A DNA stretch of 64,000 nucleotides. Origin: UBA1141 sp963665155 (GTDB taxonomy: Bacteria > Chloroflexota > Dehalococcoidia > Lucifugimonadales > UBA3495). The notes below the pieces were generated by a model. It worked only from the letters and a program-made list of their open reading frames with translations, made no database searches and was not told where the DNA came from. Below, one piece after another: positions 1 to 9,490 of this stretch; the stretch's first letter is position 1; every line of letters starts with the position of its first letter. The DNA lies in NCBI GenBank assembly GCA_963665155.2, contig CAXXFI010000002.1:1-64000 (forward strand), read 5' to 3'. A program made the translations under genes and the position numbers.

Positions 1-1
1 G

Positions 2-1263
2 TGGGCAGCCCGCTGGTTGGGCACTTTGGGCGCTGACGTGATAAAGGTGGAGTGGCCGGAGAACCTGGACATTCTGCGGCAGAACCGATTTACCATCCCC
101 CCCGGAGTAGAGCCGGGCCCAAATTCAACTGGCCAGTTCGCTGATACCAATGCCACCAAGCGGGGTGTCAGCATAAATACCCGCACCGAAAAAGGCTTGA
201 ACCTAGTTAAGCAGTTGATTAGCGTTTCCGATGTTGTGATCGAGAATTTCAGTTCCCGGATCATGCAACGGTGGGGGCTGAGTTACGAGGAAATGCGCAA
301 GCTGCGGCCAGACTTGGTCTACGTTTCCATGGCGGGTTTCGGCCAGACCGGGCGCCACCATGCCTACAGTACCATGGGTCCTTCGGCCCAGGCCCTTTCA
401 GGATTGACCTTCCTGTCCGGGCTACCCGGTGAGCCTCCGGCGGGGTGGGGCTGGTCTTATCTTGACGACACCGGTGGAATGTACGGTGCCATGTGTGCCC
501 TCACGGCCCTCCGTCACCGCAATGCCACAGGGAAGGGCCAGCATGTAGACCTCTCTCAGATGATTACAGGCATAACCCTTTCCGGACCCGCCTTTTTGGA
601 CCGCACGGTCAATAAGCGGCAGTCAAAACGAGAAGGGTACCCACCGGGCAACCGGACGGTATGGCCCGGCGCTCCCGTTATCAACAACTACCGTGGCCCC
701 ACCGTAGCGCCCCACAACGCCTACCGGGCCAAAGGCGGCGGCTACAACGACTGGTGTGTAATCGCTTGCTTCTCGGGTGAGGAATGGGTCAGACTAGCCG
801 GGGTTATGGGCAATCCGGCTTGGGCCAAAGACCCCAAGTTCGACACTCTAAACGGGCGCATCGAGCACAGGAGGAAATGGACTCGGCTATCGAAGTCTGG
901 ACCCAGACACTGCAAAAGTACGAGTTGATGGAAGTGTGCCAGAAAGCTGGAGTGCGGGCTATGCCGGTGCAAAGCTCCGAGGACCGGGTGGAAAACGACC
1001 CGCAACTGCGGGACCGAGGTATGTACACTCAGATGGAACACCCCATGTTGGGAACCTGGAAGTTCCAGAACGCGCCCTTCAAGTTGGACAAATCACCGGC
1101 GGTTATCAGCGGCCCGCCACCAATGATAGGTCAGCACAACCGGGAAGTTTTCGAGAACCTGCTTGGACTCACGATCATCGAAATCTCCGAGGCTTACGAA
1201 GACGGCACATTCTGGCCGCCCAAAATGCCCAAATACCCCTATATAGAGGAGGCCTTGCCTTGA
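2..1263 (+). pseudogene. CaiB/BaiF family CoA-transferase, 5'-partial and frameshifted
   Basis: Class III CoA-transferase, moving CoA between acyl-CoA and a free carboxylic acid in the cytoplasm. The frame is open from the window edge, so the true start lies outside. The family signatures are visible: LGADVIKVEWP near the N-terminus, a region reading KRGVSIN, and GKGQHVDLS, whose Asp is the expected catalytic residue. The reading frame changes once around 865-880 (after GRIEHR); the C-terminal third, from EEMDSAIEVWTQTL to the stop at 1261-1263, continues in another frame. The stop overlaps the TTG start of the next CoA-transferase, so the two were one operon. Substrate unknown. A single-base indel in an otherwise intact gene could be an assembly error or a recent mutation. 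Confidence 0.85.
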
Positions 1264-2540
1264 CGACCGAAGGAACGAACGGACTCCAGCAAGATTTGGC
1301 CGGCCCGCTGACCGGCATACGCGTGCTGGAGTTGTCCGATGAAAAGGGCCAGTTCTGCGGCAAACTTATGGCGGACTTAGGTGCCGACGTAATCAAGATC
1401 GAGCCTCCCGGTGGGCAGAATACCCGCTCCATCGGCCCATTTCTGGCGGATATCCCCAACCGGGAACGCAGCTTGTCCTTCTGGCACTACAACACGTCAA
1501 AGAGGGGCATTACCCTGAACTTGGAGAGCCTCGATGGCCGGAGACTATTCCGCGACCTGGCAGGAATGGCCGACGTTATCCTCGAAACTCTTCCTCCGGG
1601 ACACCTGGGCGGCCTGGGGTTGGGTTACGAGCAACTGTCAGAGGGGAACCCTGGCCTAATAATGTGCTCCTTAACTCCATTCGGACAATCCGGGCCCTGG
1701 CGGGATTTCCTGTCTTCGGACCTGCTCCACATGGCGGCAGGTGGGCAAATGGCGTCCTCGGGTTATGATCAAGACGATGTGCCGGACGCTCCTCCCATAG
1801 CTCCGGGCGGTGGCAACGCCTGGCACATTGCCGGACATTACGCCTATATTGGTATTCTGGCGGCGCTTTACTATCGGGACATGAGTGGAGAAGGTCAATA
1901 CATAGACACCTCGATACATGAGGCTTGTGCCGTGACAACCGAAGGCGCCATAGCGATCTATCTTTCCAACGGCAGTGTCGTCCAACGGCACACGGGCAGA
2001 CACGCCTCGCCGGACATGTCCACCCGGATCCAGCTTGCCGCCAAAGGCGGAGACTGGGTAAACGTTACTCGTTCCGGGAGCAACCTGACGCCAGCCAGAT
2101 TGAAGGTTTTGGCCGAGTGGATGGACGAACACGGACTAGCCCAAGACCTATTGGACGAAAAATACTACAGCACGGAAAGCATCCTAGAGAACGCCTTTCA
2201 CATCACCGAAGTGATGGCCGATTTCTTCGTACAGATGCCCCAGGCGGAAATTTGGCAGGGCGGTCAGGAACGGGATTTCCCTTGGGGTGGAGTTCGCACG
2301 TTGGATGATATAATGGGCGACCCTCACCTGGAGGAAAGGAACTTCTTCGTTCAGGTTGAACATCCGGAGTTGGGCCAGAGCTTCACCTACCCGGGAGCCG
2401 CCGCGATCTACAATGGCTCACCTTGGACAATCTCACGCCGTGCGCCGCTAATCGGCGAGCACAACCAGGAAGTCTTATGCGGCGAGCTTGGCGTGAGTCA
2501 GTCAGAATTGAACCTGCTGGCGGAATCGGGTGTAGTTTAG
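1260..2540 (+). CDS. CaiB/BaiF family CoA-transferase
   Basis: Second class III CoA-transferase of a tandem pair, 426 residues, normal for the family. TTG at 1260 is chosen as start because it overlaps the upstream TGA and follows an AGAGGAGG ribosome site at 1244-1251. Landmarks in order are GIRVLELSD, LGADVIKIEPP, TSKRGITLNLE, and GEGQYIDTSIHEA holding the expected catalytic Asp. The pair may form a heteromer or act on related substrates; paired CaiB genes occur in degradation of aromatic and branched acids. Substrate cannot be told from the sequence. The stop codon is a genuine TAG, which argues against general TAG recoding in this genome. Confidence 0.93.
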   Translation: MTTEGTNGLQQDLAGPLTGIRVLELSDEKGQFCGKLMADLGADVIKIEPPGGQNTRSIGPFLADIPNRERSLSFWHYNTSKRGITLNLESLDGRRLFRDLAGMADVILETLPPGHLGGLGLGYEQLSEGNPGLIMCSLTPFGQSGPWRDFLSSDLLHMAAGGQMASSGYDQDDVPDAPPIAPGGGNAWHIAGHYAYIGILAALYYRDMSGEGQYIDTSIHEACAVTTEGAIAIYLSNGSVVQRHTGRHASPDMSTRIQLAAKGGDWVNVTRSGSNLTPARLKVLAEWMDEHGLAQDLLDEKYYSTESILENAFHITEVMADFFVQMPQAEIWQGGQERDFPWGGVRTLDDIMGDPHLEERNFFVQVEHPELGQSFTYPGAAAIYNGSPWTISRRAPLIGEHNQEVLCGELGVSQSELNLLAESGVV

Positions 2541-2649
2541 CCGCCAGGTATTAGCGGCCATCAAGGGCCTTGGCTATGGTAGAGTTGACGCCAGAGGCCC
2601 TTAAGAACAAACTAAACCATCACAATTAACATGCCGGAGATGAAAACGC

Positions 2650-2931
2650 ATGTCAGTATATTGGCAGACTGTGAAGCTGGGTCAAAACCTTATCTTGAGC
2701 GAGGATAACGACGGTAAGGAACAGATGCTTGGTGGGTACAGGGATACTAAGCGTGGCATCGATGCTTACGCCACCACCGGGGGAGGGTACGACCCCAGCC
2801 GATCGGAGAAAGGCTTCCCAACAATTGAAAATGCGAAAGATTTTGTGGAACACTTCAGGCCTTGGGAGCTTTTCGGAGTCCATGACGTAACCGTCGAACC
2901 GGATGTGAGGCCTATACTTAATGCGGACTGA
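2650..2931 (+). CDS. hypothetical protein, 93 aa
   Basis: Unrecognised small soluble protein, same strand as the CoA-transferases and 109 bases downstream. ATG at 2650 is preceded by a GGAGATG sequence at about 2636-2642. No membrane segment, signal peptide or Cys pair. The sequence is rich in Gly, Asp and aromatic residues and contains a GGGYDPSRS stretch followed by a predicted helix (ENAKDFVEHF). It may be co-transcribed with the transferases but nothing shows a functional link. Confidence 0.6.
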   Translation: MSVYWQTVKLGQNLILSEDNDGKEQMLGGYRDTKRGIDAYATTGGGYDPSRSEKGFPTIENAKDFVEHFRPWELFGVHDVTVEPDVRPILNAD

Positions 2932-3213
2932 GCATCAATAGCGGTTAAATCATCCGCATTGCCAAGGCCCCGGTGACACCGGTGCAGCCAAACCTTGGCA
3001 ATAAGGTGTCGTCCAAAAAGAGCTTCGTCCAACAAGAGCTTCGTTCAACAAGAATGACCAGTGTCCCGATCCGTTAGCTGCCGATATGACAAACACCAAT
3101 TTTTCCGAAGACGACGTTGTGCTAGAATTGCGGCAGTAAATCCTCCCCTATCTCACTCTTGAAACTTCCCCGCATCATTTCAGTCAGTCAATCAACCAGC
3201 AGCAGAGGACGTC

Positions 3214-3813
3214 TTGGCGGACGGCGACGGGCTAATGTCCCGAATAATTGGTGAGGTGGTTGCGGCGGCGTCCACTTCTTTTGTAGCGCAGTGCTACAAG
3301 CTCAATGAGGGTCCGCCCTTGGGCAGCTTCGTTCGCACTGGTTCTCCTGCCGTATTTGGCGTGGTCTACCAGGTGACCACCGAACCTTTGGACTCCAGCC
3401 GTCCTGTCCTGGCCAGAGGGGAGGGGTTGGAAACCGAAGAAGAGCTATTCCGAAATAACCCCCAACTATCCCGCCTGTTCACCACCCGATTTGAAGCGTT
3501 GATCGCCGGTTTCTGGGAGGGTGAAGCTTGCAAGCAATTTCTGCCGCCCTTGCCGCCTGCGGTGCATTCTTTCGCTTACGCTTGCTCCCCAGAGGAAGTG
3601 GCCCGATTCACCGAATCGTTGGAGTTTATTTCTTTGCTTCTGAACTCTGGCCTGCCTGTCGCCGATGAATTGGCCGGGGCTTGCTTGCGAGGGGCAGCAT
3701 CGGCCCAGGCCGATGGGCCAGCCTTCTTATCCAGGGCTGGTAGAGCGCTTGCTGGCCAGTTGGCTGGGGACGTTCCCCGCCTTAGCGCCATTCTCCGGAG
3801 GGTTGCGCCATGA
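3214..3813 (+). CDS. HAS-barrel-like small partner of HerA-type ATPase
   Basis: 199-residue protein whose stop overlaps the start of the HerA-like ATPase by ATGA, so the two are translationally coupled. The N-terminal half (RIIGEVV...GSFVRTG...FGVVYQVTTEPLD) resembles the beta-barrel module found at the N-terminus of HerA proteins; the C-terminal half is helical. TTG at 3214 has an AGAGGA ribosome site at 3204-3209; an ATG at 3235 is the alternative. Likely role, by context, is to assemble with or regulate the ATPase. No NurA-type nuclease motif is visible in it. Confidence 0.7.
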   Translation: MADGDGLMSRIIGEVVAAASTSFVAQCYKLNEGPPLGSFVRTGSPAVFGVVYQVTTEPLDSSRPVLARGEGLETEEELFRNNPQLSRLFTTRFEALIAGFWEGEACKQFLPPLPPAVHSFAYACSPEEVARFTESLEFISLLLNSGLPVADELAGACLRGAASAQADGPAFLSRAGRALAGQLAGDVPRLSAILRRVAP

Positions 3814-5546
3814 CCGAAGATTCCTTTGCTGCGTCAGGAGCCCAAAACGGTGCTACCGGCCCAAACCATCACCAAGACAATCAATTAATTAATAACCAAG
3901 ATCAGGGCTTTCTTGGGTTGGTGGTGGAAGGGTCTCTGACCCAGGGTGTGGAGGTCCGTTTGGACCCAGGTACATCTGTTGAGAACATAAAGGCCGGCAC
4001 CTTCGTCACTATTCAAGGTAGCCAATACCGCTTCTTCGGCGTAGCGACGGACATTTCCTTGGGCAACTCCGATGCTCGTTTGAAACACCTGCCTCTGGAT
4101 TTGGGCGACCCGTTCATTTCCCAGGCTTTACTAGGCACTGTGGCTTATGGCACCGTATCAGTCTTTCCCAACCTGGTCATGCCATTGGTGTTGGGTGATG
4201 ATGAAGTAGCCCCGGCGGCGGCCAAGACCATCCCGCCCCAGTTCTCTCGTGCTTATTCTGCCTCCGAGGCCGATGTGGCTATCGTGTTCGGGCAAGAGGA
4301 CGAACGCCATTTCTGGATCGGCAACCCGCTGGACATGGAAGCGAAGCTCTGCTTGAACCTGGACGAGTTGGTCAAGCGCTCCATTGGCGTTTTTGGCAAG
4401 AGCGGCACCGGCAAAACCTTCCTGACCAGACTCCTGTTAGTAGGCATCTTGCAAGGCGGGCAAGCTTCGTCGCTAATTTTCGACATGCACAGCGAGTATG
4501 GCCACGGTGGTCGGGACTCCGATCGGAGCATCATGGTGAAGGGACTCAAGCAGCTTTTCCCGTCTCAGGTGTCCACCTTCACCCTGGACGAAGAAAGTTC
4601 CCGGAGGCGCGGTTCTACTCCTGATGAAATCGTTCGTATCGGTTACAGTGAAATCGAGCCCGAGGACGTGGAGCTGCTGCGAGAAACCCTGAACCTTTCC
4701 GACGTTGCTGCTTCGGCGGCTTTTAACTTGGAGCAGAAGTTCGGGGCCGGCAAGTGGATGGAAGCCTTTTTGGACTTGGAAGACCGGGCCGCCGTGTTCG
4801 ACCTAGCCGCCGAAATACAAGTGCAACCCAACGCTCTTGGGTCCCTCTACAACAGACTTACCCGACTAAAGCGCTTCGGGTTTTTGGTGAAAGACAGTGG
4901 GCGGGCGGCAGCTGCCCGGATAATCGAGCACTTGGAAAGAGGCAAGCAGGTGGTTCTGGAATTCGGTCGCTACGGCGACGACCTGACCGCTTATATTCTG
5001 GTCAGCAACCTGCTCTCCCGGCGCATACACGACGCCTACGTACGCCAGAAGGAAGAAGCCGAAGGCGGCACCGGCAAAGAGCCCAGGCCATTGGTCTTGG
5101 TCATCGAGGAAGCCCACAAATTCCTCAGTCCTTCGGTCGCGCCCCAGACTATTTTTGGGACCATCGCCCGGGAAATGCGAAAGTACAACGTCACTCTAAT
5201 GGTCATCGACCAGCGGCCCAGCGTGATTTCCTCGGAGGTCATGAGCCAGGTGGGCACCCGGCTTACCTGCGCTCTGGACGATGAGCGGGATATCGACGCT
5301 GTCTTGGCTGGCACCTCGGGCAGCCGTCAACTGCGAGGGGTCTTGGCCCGGCTGGAGCCGAAGCAACAAGCGCTAATTTTCGGACATGCCCTACCCATGC
5401 CGGTGGTGGTGCATACCAGGGAGTATGGCTCCGCCGAGTCCTACGCCCAGCTAACCCGTGGGCCAATGCGAGAATCGGCAGACGCGGTGGAATCCTCGGA
5501 GACTCCAGAGGAACGTTTGGAGCGCGAAGTCGCCGAGCTGTTCTGA
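3810..5546 (+). CDS. HerA-like DNA-translocating ATPase
   Basis: 578-residue FtsK/HerA superfamily ATPase. The N-terminal part (about residues 25-120) is a HAS-barrel-like domain (QGFLGLVVEGSL...VTIQG). The motor follows: Walker A GKSGTGKT near residue 196, Walker B LVLVIEEAHKF near 430, then VIDQRPS with the sensor region and an arginine-rich C-terminal segment (GTSGSRQLRGVLARL). HerA forms a hexamer that pumps double-stranded DNA, classically with NurA nuclease during end resection. No NurA is present here; the only partner is the small upstream protein. Such stand-alone pairs could serve in repair or in defence. The gene appears intact. Confidence 0.9.
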   Translation: MTEDSFAASGAQNGATGPNHHQDNQLINNQDQGFLGLVVEGSLTQGVEVRLDPGTSVENIKAGTFVTIQGSQYRFFGVATDISLGNSDARLKHLPLDLGDPFISQALLGTVAYGTVSVFPNLVMPLVLGDDEVAPAAAKTIPPQFSRAYSASEADVAIVFGQEDERHFWIGNPLDMEAKLCLNLDELVKRSIGVFGKSGTGKTFLTRLLLVGILQGGQASSLIFDMHSEYGHGGRDSDRSIMVKGLKQLFPSQVSTFTLDEESSRRRGSTPDEIVRIGYSEIEPEDVELLRETLNLSDVAASAAFNLEQKFGAGKWMEAFLDLEDRAAVFDLAAEIQVQPNALGSLYNRLTRLKRFGFLVKDSGRAAAARIIEHLERGKQVVLEFGRYGDDLTAYILVSNLLSRRIHDAYVRQKEEAEGGTGKEPRPLVLVIEEAHKFLSPSVAPQTIFGTIAREMRKYNVTLMVIDQRPSVISSEVMSQVGTRLTCALDDERDIDAVLAGTSGSRQLRGVLARLEPKQQALIFGHALPMPVVVHTREYGSAESYAQLTRGPMRESADAVESSETPEERLEREVAELF

Positions 5547-5762
5547 TACTTTCGGCGATCTTCGTTGGAATCCCTTGCTCGCCCCAACTCTCCGGCCATG
5601 GGCCGACTACGAGGTAATTTGGGGGCCTTGTTGCCCGTGGCGAAGATTCTTTCGCCGTAAATGATGTCTGGGAGGCTAATCACGATCGGTTTTGGTGGAG
5701 CCGATTATGTTGCTGATCGGGACTGAGCAAAAGGGCAACGGCAAACCAGCGCGACGCAACTA

Positions 5763-6350
5763 TTAGCCTTGATGGATGGACTCCAACTCTATGAGGATGC
5801 GATCGATAGTTGGTCGGTCGGAATCCCATTTAGCAACGTATTCCCAGCGGACTTTCCCTTCCGTATCCAGCAAGAATGTCGCCGGGGCCGCGAGTCCATC
5901 GTTCAGAAGGTCATACACTTGGTACTGTCGGACAACCTCTCCTTCCAAGTCGTATAGGACCGGGAATTGCAGGCCTAAGTGCTCGACCGCCCTTCCGGCA
6001 TAGGATAGATCGTCCATGCTGATGGCAATGACTTGGGCATCCAACTTGGAGATCGCCTCATATTCTTCCCGCAACTCCACGAGTTGCTCACGGCAGTAGT
6101 GTCACCAGAACCCGCGGTAAAAAACCATGACTACGTTGCTCTTGCCAGAGAAGGATTCTAAAGAGACTTGCTCACCGGTGGCACTTGGCAGAGTAAACAA
6201 TGGAGCGGAACTTTGGGAATCTCCGGCGTTCAGCAATTTAGGGGCATAGGAAGTATTTGGGGCCGCTGAAGCAGCACAAGCTACTGCCACGAGCGTAAGG
6301 GCCAAGACCAAAATCCTTGATATTCCTACCATCGATACGAGGGGCATCAT
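5763..6350 (-). CDS. selenocysteine-containing peroxiredoxin-like protein (UxxC)
   Basis: AhpC/TSA-superfamily thiol oxidoreductase of 195 residues, read through an in-frame UGA at 6104-6102. The text around it is FYRGFW-U-HYCREQL, where related proteins have FYRG.WCP.CR, so Sec83 replaces the peroxidatic or attacking Cys of a CxxC pair. Both flanks are in the same frame and match the thioredoxin fold (SMDD, FPVLYDLEGEV, PATFLLD). A perfect hairpin follows the UGA (separate entry). The first 30 residues form a signal peptide (ILVLALTLVAVACAAS), so the protein is exported, possibly as a lipoprotein. Start: tandem ATG at 6350 after AGGAAAC. UxxC Prx-like selenoproteins are known from marine metagenomes. 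No sel genes lie in the window. A conventional caller would split it into two pieces. Confidence 0.87.
6071..6087 (-). promoter_or_regulatory. bSECIS hairpin directing Sec insertion
   Basis: On the minus strand, 14 bases after the UGA, lies a perfect 7-bp stem GCAACTC/GAGTTGC closed by a GTG loop. The loop GU sits about 22-23 bases after the UGA, where bacterial SECIS elements bound by SelB carry their apical G-U. The element lies inside coding sequence, as bacterial SECIS must. Confidence 0.8.
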
Positions 6351-6475
6351 GTCGTCAGTTTCCTAATTGCGACTACTGGCTTGCCTTGATGTCATCAACC
6401 TCATCCAAACCATACGGCTTCCCGTTCCTATTGGATTGTGACCACCTGGAGAATTTCTGAGGGTGCTAGGAGTAA

Positions 6476-7360
6476 CTACGCCCCCAAATATCGGCGCAGC
6501 CAACTCATGGCGTGGGCATTGAAGTCAGTGCAAGGGCCGTGCTCCAAGTCTGGATAAACGTGAATGGCTTTGGGTCCAGGAATATTCTCGAACACCGGCA
6601 TGACAGTGCGGTAAGGGCAGGTTTCGTCTTTCATGCCAATGTCCATCAGGGTGGGACAACTAATCTGGTCCGCCAAATTTAAGGCGTCGAAGTAGGCCAG
6701 TGTTTCCAGCATAGAGTCTCTTTGCTCCGGGTGCTGGGAGGCGTAATCTTTTAACTCAACGTATGGCCGGGAGCCTACATCTATCGAAACCGGATAGTTG
6801 CACATAAACGGCTCTTCCCCCACCGCCACTTGGAGGCGGGCGTCCAGTGCCGCAGTGGCCAGCGTCAACCCGCCGCCCTGGCTTCGGCTCCACATGCCCA
6901 AGCGCTGCGAATCGACCTCCTGCCTGTAACAGAGAAAGTCCAGCCCGCGCAAGCAGTCCATGTAGGCCCCGCGGTAGTAGTACTTTTCTTTGTCTTCGAT
7001 GTGGTAGATAAGTTTCGTGCCTGATTCCAACTCCCATTCCTGGCAGCTCTCCCCCTGTCCTCTGGGGAAAAGGGTCAAGACGGCAAAACCGGCGGTGGCC
7101 AGGTAGGTGGGAATAGGTTTGACGCCTCCATAACCGGGCACCGCTAGAACTGCCGGGAGTCTTCGGGTGACGCTCACGTCTTTGGGCACCGAGTACCAGG
7201 CCCTTATGCGGTGGCCTTGGAAGCTATCCATTGCCACTCCGTAGGTTGTGTAGTCACGACCGCTAAGGTCCGGGGCTTCTTCAAGACTAGCGTTAAGGTC
7301 CGTTTTCGCTAGTTCTTCTTTGGTGCGATTCCAGAAATCCGCTAGGTCAGTGGGTTTCAT
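6476..7360 (-). CDS. acetyl xylan esterase / alpha-beta hydrolase (AXE1-type)
   Basis: 294-residue alpha/beta hydrolase of the AXE1 (cephalosporin-C deacetylase-like) group, expected to hydrolyse acetyl or related esters. Landmarks: DLADFWNRTKEEL at the N-terminus typical of the group, LAVPGYGG oxyanion region, FPRGQGES, the nucleophile serine in WSRSQGGG near residue 157, the acidic residue in GMKDETCP near 241, and the histidine in DLEHGPC near 273. ATG at 7360 is preceded by GGGAGGA; a TTG 15 bases upstream is less likely. No signal peptide, so cytoplasmic. It stands alone, separated from the selenoprotein by about 125 bases. Confidence 0.85.
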   Translation of the reverse strand: MKPTDLADFWNRTKEELAKTDLNASLEEAPDLSGRDYTTYGVAMDSFQGHRIRAWYSVPKDVSVTRRLPAVLAVPGYGGVKPIPTYLATAGFAVLTLFPRGQGESCQEWELESGTKLIYHIEDKEKYYYRGAYMDCLRGLDFLCYRQEVDSQRLGMWSRSQGGGLTLATAALDARLQVAVGEEPFMCNYPVSIDVGSRPYVELKDYASQHPEQRDSMLETLAYFDALNLADQISCPTLMDIGMKDETCPYRTVMPVFENIPGPKAIHVYPDLEHGPCTDFNAHAMSWLRRYLGA

Positions 7361-7636
7361 ACGAGTTCCTCCCAAAGATTATCGGGCAGAGTTTTATACC
7401 AACGCAAACCTGTGCTTGTAGATCGCCCATCTATATGCTCCAACGGTCATCTGGCCTTAGGTGCTGATGTCTGTGGACAGGGGCGCCAATCGACAATTTG
7501 CTACAGAGCGCCAAACTGATGCCATGAGTGGCCGCCCAGGGTGGGTGATGGGGCGATTATAGGCTGGGAATGAACCCGTGTGTAAAACCCCCTTCACCTT
7601 CACGCTGACAGCAACTAAGACTTGAATCTAATGCAC

Positions 7637-8026
7637 CTAGGGATACTTCATAATGGGAGTGATGTCCCGAAAGCGATCTCCCCCGGTGCTAGTCTTAACG
7701 GCGTCATAGAAATCCTTTAGCGTCCCCTGAATGCCGAGGCTGCGAACATATCGTTCACGCGCTTTCATGTAAACCTTTTCGGCCTCGTTTCCACCGGATT
7801 CGCGCCACTCTAAATAGTCTTCCAATTTCCCGTCATTGAAAAGGTCACGGATTTTAGTCGCCGTTCTTCCGTCCACCATCCCGTCCATGTGATTAATTTT
7901 GTAAGGCGTCACACCATCCCTCAATAACTTGACGACGGCATAAAATTCGTGTTCCTTTAATCGACTTCCACAGTTCTTAATGAATTCCTCGGCATCAAGC
8001 TGGCTCCGAATCATCATCCTTCCCAT
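7637..8026 (-). CDS. hypothetical protein, 129 aa
   Basis: Unrecognised, highly charged helical protein encoded divergently from the excisionase-like gene at 8093. It lies at the left edge of the prophage-like block. The sequence EFIKNCGSRLKEHEFYAVVKLLRDGVTPYKIN resembles a helix-turn-helix arrangement, so a DNA-binding role such as a phage-type regulator is possible but not shown. Start could be the ATG at 8026 or one of two ATGs nine to twelve bases further in. Confidence 0.55.
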   Translation of the reverse strand: MGRMMIRSQLDAEEFIKNCGSRLKEHEFYAVVKLLRDGVTPYKINHMDGMVDGRTATKIRDLFNDGKLEDYLEWRESGGNEAEKVYMKARERYVRSLGIQGTLKDFYDAVKTSTGGDRFRDITPIMKYP

Positions 8027-8092
8027 TTCTTGTATCCATTTAATGGCATCGTGCTATGTCCGTTGTCTCTAGCCCAGTTCCATACTAGGGAA

Positions 8093-8281
8093 ATGGTGAA
8101 GCAAACTCAAGCGACTAAGTTCGTCACACCTATGGAAGCGGCTCAGATGGCTGGACGCTCAAGGCGAACAATTACCAACTGGGTGCGCCTGGGCAAAGTT
8201 GAATCCGTGAAGATTTCGGCTCGCTGCCGGATGATTGTCGCGGGTTCCCTGCCGCAAACCATACTCAAAGGGTCGCAATGA
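8093..8281 (+). CDS. excisionase-type helix-turn-helix protein
   Basis: 62-residue protein with a MerR/excisionase-like HTH: FVTPMEAAQMAGRSRRTITNWVRLGKVESVKIS. This pattern (helix, turn, recognition helix with TITNW, then a wing holding K and R) is typical of HTH_17 proteins in phages and integrative elements, where they bend DNA for excision or act as small regulators. ATG at 8093 follows a TAGGGA sequence. Its stop overlaps the next small gene by ATGA, starting a chain of overlapping genes that continues through the primase and ATPase. Confidence 0.7.
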   Translation: MVKQTQATKFVTPMEAAQMAGRSRRTITNWVRLGKVESVKISARCRMIVAGSLPQTILKGSQ

Positions 8282-8421
8282 CTTCCCGCCGCAAATCCTT
8301 TCCCAAAACCGTGACTATTGTTCGCCCTCAGACCCCTGCGCCCGATGCCAAGGAAAGGCTGAGGCGGCTGGCCCAGCTGCTGTTGGCCCAAGCGCCGCAG
8401 CAACGGGTGGGTGATGGATAA
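8278..8421 (+). CDS. small basic protein, 47 aa
   Basis: Short reading frame starting at the ATGA overlap with the excisionase-like gene and ending at TAA 8419-8421, where it overlaps the next small frame. The product is basic at the N-terminus (MTSRRKSFPK) with a helical Leu/Ala/Gln tail. No family recognised. Kept because of the tight overlapping spacing on both sides, which is typical of early phage-like operons. Confidence 0.45.
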   Translation: MTSRRKSFPKTVTIVRPQTPAPDAKERLRRLAQLLLAQAPQQRVGDG

Positions 8422-8593
8422 CCGCGATGGAATAGTCAGGACAACGCCAACCGTCAGCTTGGAAGGCCTCTGCGACCTGTTGACCGCCCTTGAGCCGGAG
8501 TTGAGTTCCTTGCCAGGGCTGGTGGCTTTGTTTTCAGGCGAGCTGGAGCGCGCGCTGACCAATTCTCTCTCGGAACGGGTTGGAGATGACTAG
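8414..8593 (+). CDS. small hypothetical protein, 59 aa
   Basis: Starts at ATG 8414 (or GTG 8411) inside the end of the preceding frame and stops at TAG 8591-8593 inside the start of the primase gene. Predicted to be acidic and helical (EGLCDLLTALEPEL...LVALFSGELERAL). No recognised domain. Position suggests an accessory replication or regulatory protein of the element. Confidence 0.45.
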   Translation: MDNRDGIVRTTPTVSLEGLCDLLTALEPELSSLPGLVALFSGELERALTNSLSERVGDD

Positions 8594-9490
8594 CGCGACA
8601 CTAATCACGGCTCTTGAATACGCCGGACTTGGCTGTGCCGTCCATCCGCTCTGTTTCCCGACCCCCAATGGGGACTGCGGGTGTGGCTGGAGCCATGAAC
8701 AAAATCAAGTAGGCAAGGCACCCAGGACTAGCAACGGCGTCAAGGATGCCACGACTGACCGGGCTGCTCTCCAAGCTATGTGGCGCTCCTGCCCACAGAG
8801 CAACGTGGGCATCGGTCTGGAAATTTCCGGGTTGGTGTTAGTGGGGCCTGACTCCCCCGAGTGGCTTAGCAAATTCCAAAGCCGGGGTCTACCGGAGACG
8901 GCGCGGGCATTATCAGGCGGTGGCCACGGGCACCAGCATCACTATTACCGGCGACCTGAAGGATGCCCATTTGGCGCATCAACAAGTCGGGTGAATACGA
9001 CATTCAGACGGGCGGCCACGCGGTAGCGCCGCCGTCACTCCATCGTTCTGGGCGCAGGTACACCTGGCTTCAGGCCTTCCCTGACAGCCTAGAGAAACTG
9101 CCTTTTGCGCCAGAATGGGTGTTAGGCCTGATTACAACCGCTGCCAACAACCGCCAAGCCCGCCACGTCCTCACCGCTACCGGTGGGAAATCAACGCCGA
9201 CGCTCCCTGACCATTACGCAGTGAAGTGGTGGAATGGGGAGACGGTTAAGCGCAAGCCGGACGGTGAAATTGACCGGAGCGCAACATTGTGGGCTATCGG
9301 TGGCCAATTGGCCCGAGGCGGTACTACCCAGGTTTGCATTGCCGAGGCCCTAGCAGAGCGGGATATTGCCCTGGGGTTCGGCAAGTACACCGACCGCCCA
9401 GAGGAGTATCAGCGCATTGCCGAGAAAGTGATAACTGACCGCGCAATTCATACCCTCAGACCAGTGCCCATGGCACCGATGAGGTGCTGA
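8586..9490 (+). pseudogene. bifunctional primase-polymerase (Prim-Pol), frameshifted
   Basis: Archaeo-eukaryotic-type primase-polymerase domain protein, the primase of many phages and plasmids. The first frame (8586 to about 8965) carries YAGLGCAVHPL, ATTDRAALQAMWR, NVGIGLEISGLVLV and HHYYRRPEGCP. After a frameshift near 8962-8968 the protein continues in another frame with WRINKSGEYDIQTGG and VAPPSLHRSGRRYTWL, both typical of the family, up to TGA 9488-9490. The expected catalytic D-x-D reads GPDSPEW, so the first Asp appears replaced by Gly. Frameshift plus loss of a metal-binding residue suggests a dead gene. Confidence 0.75.
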
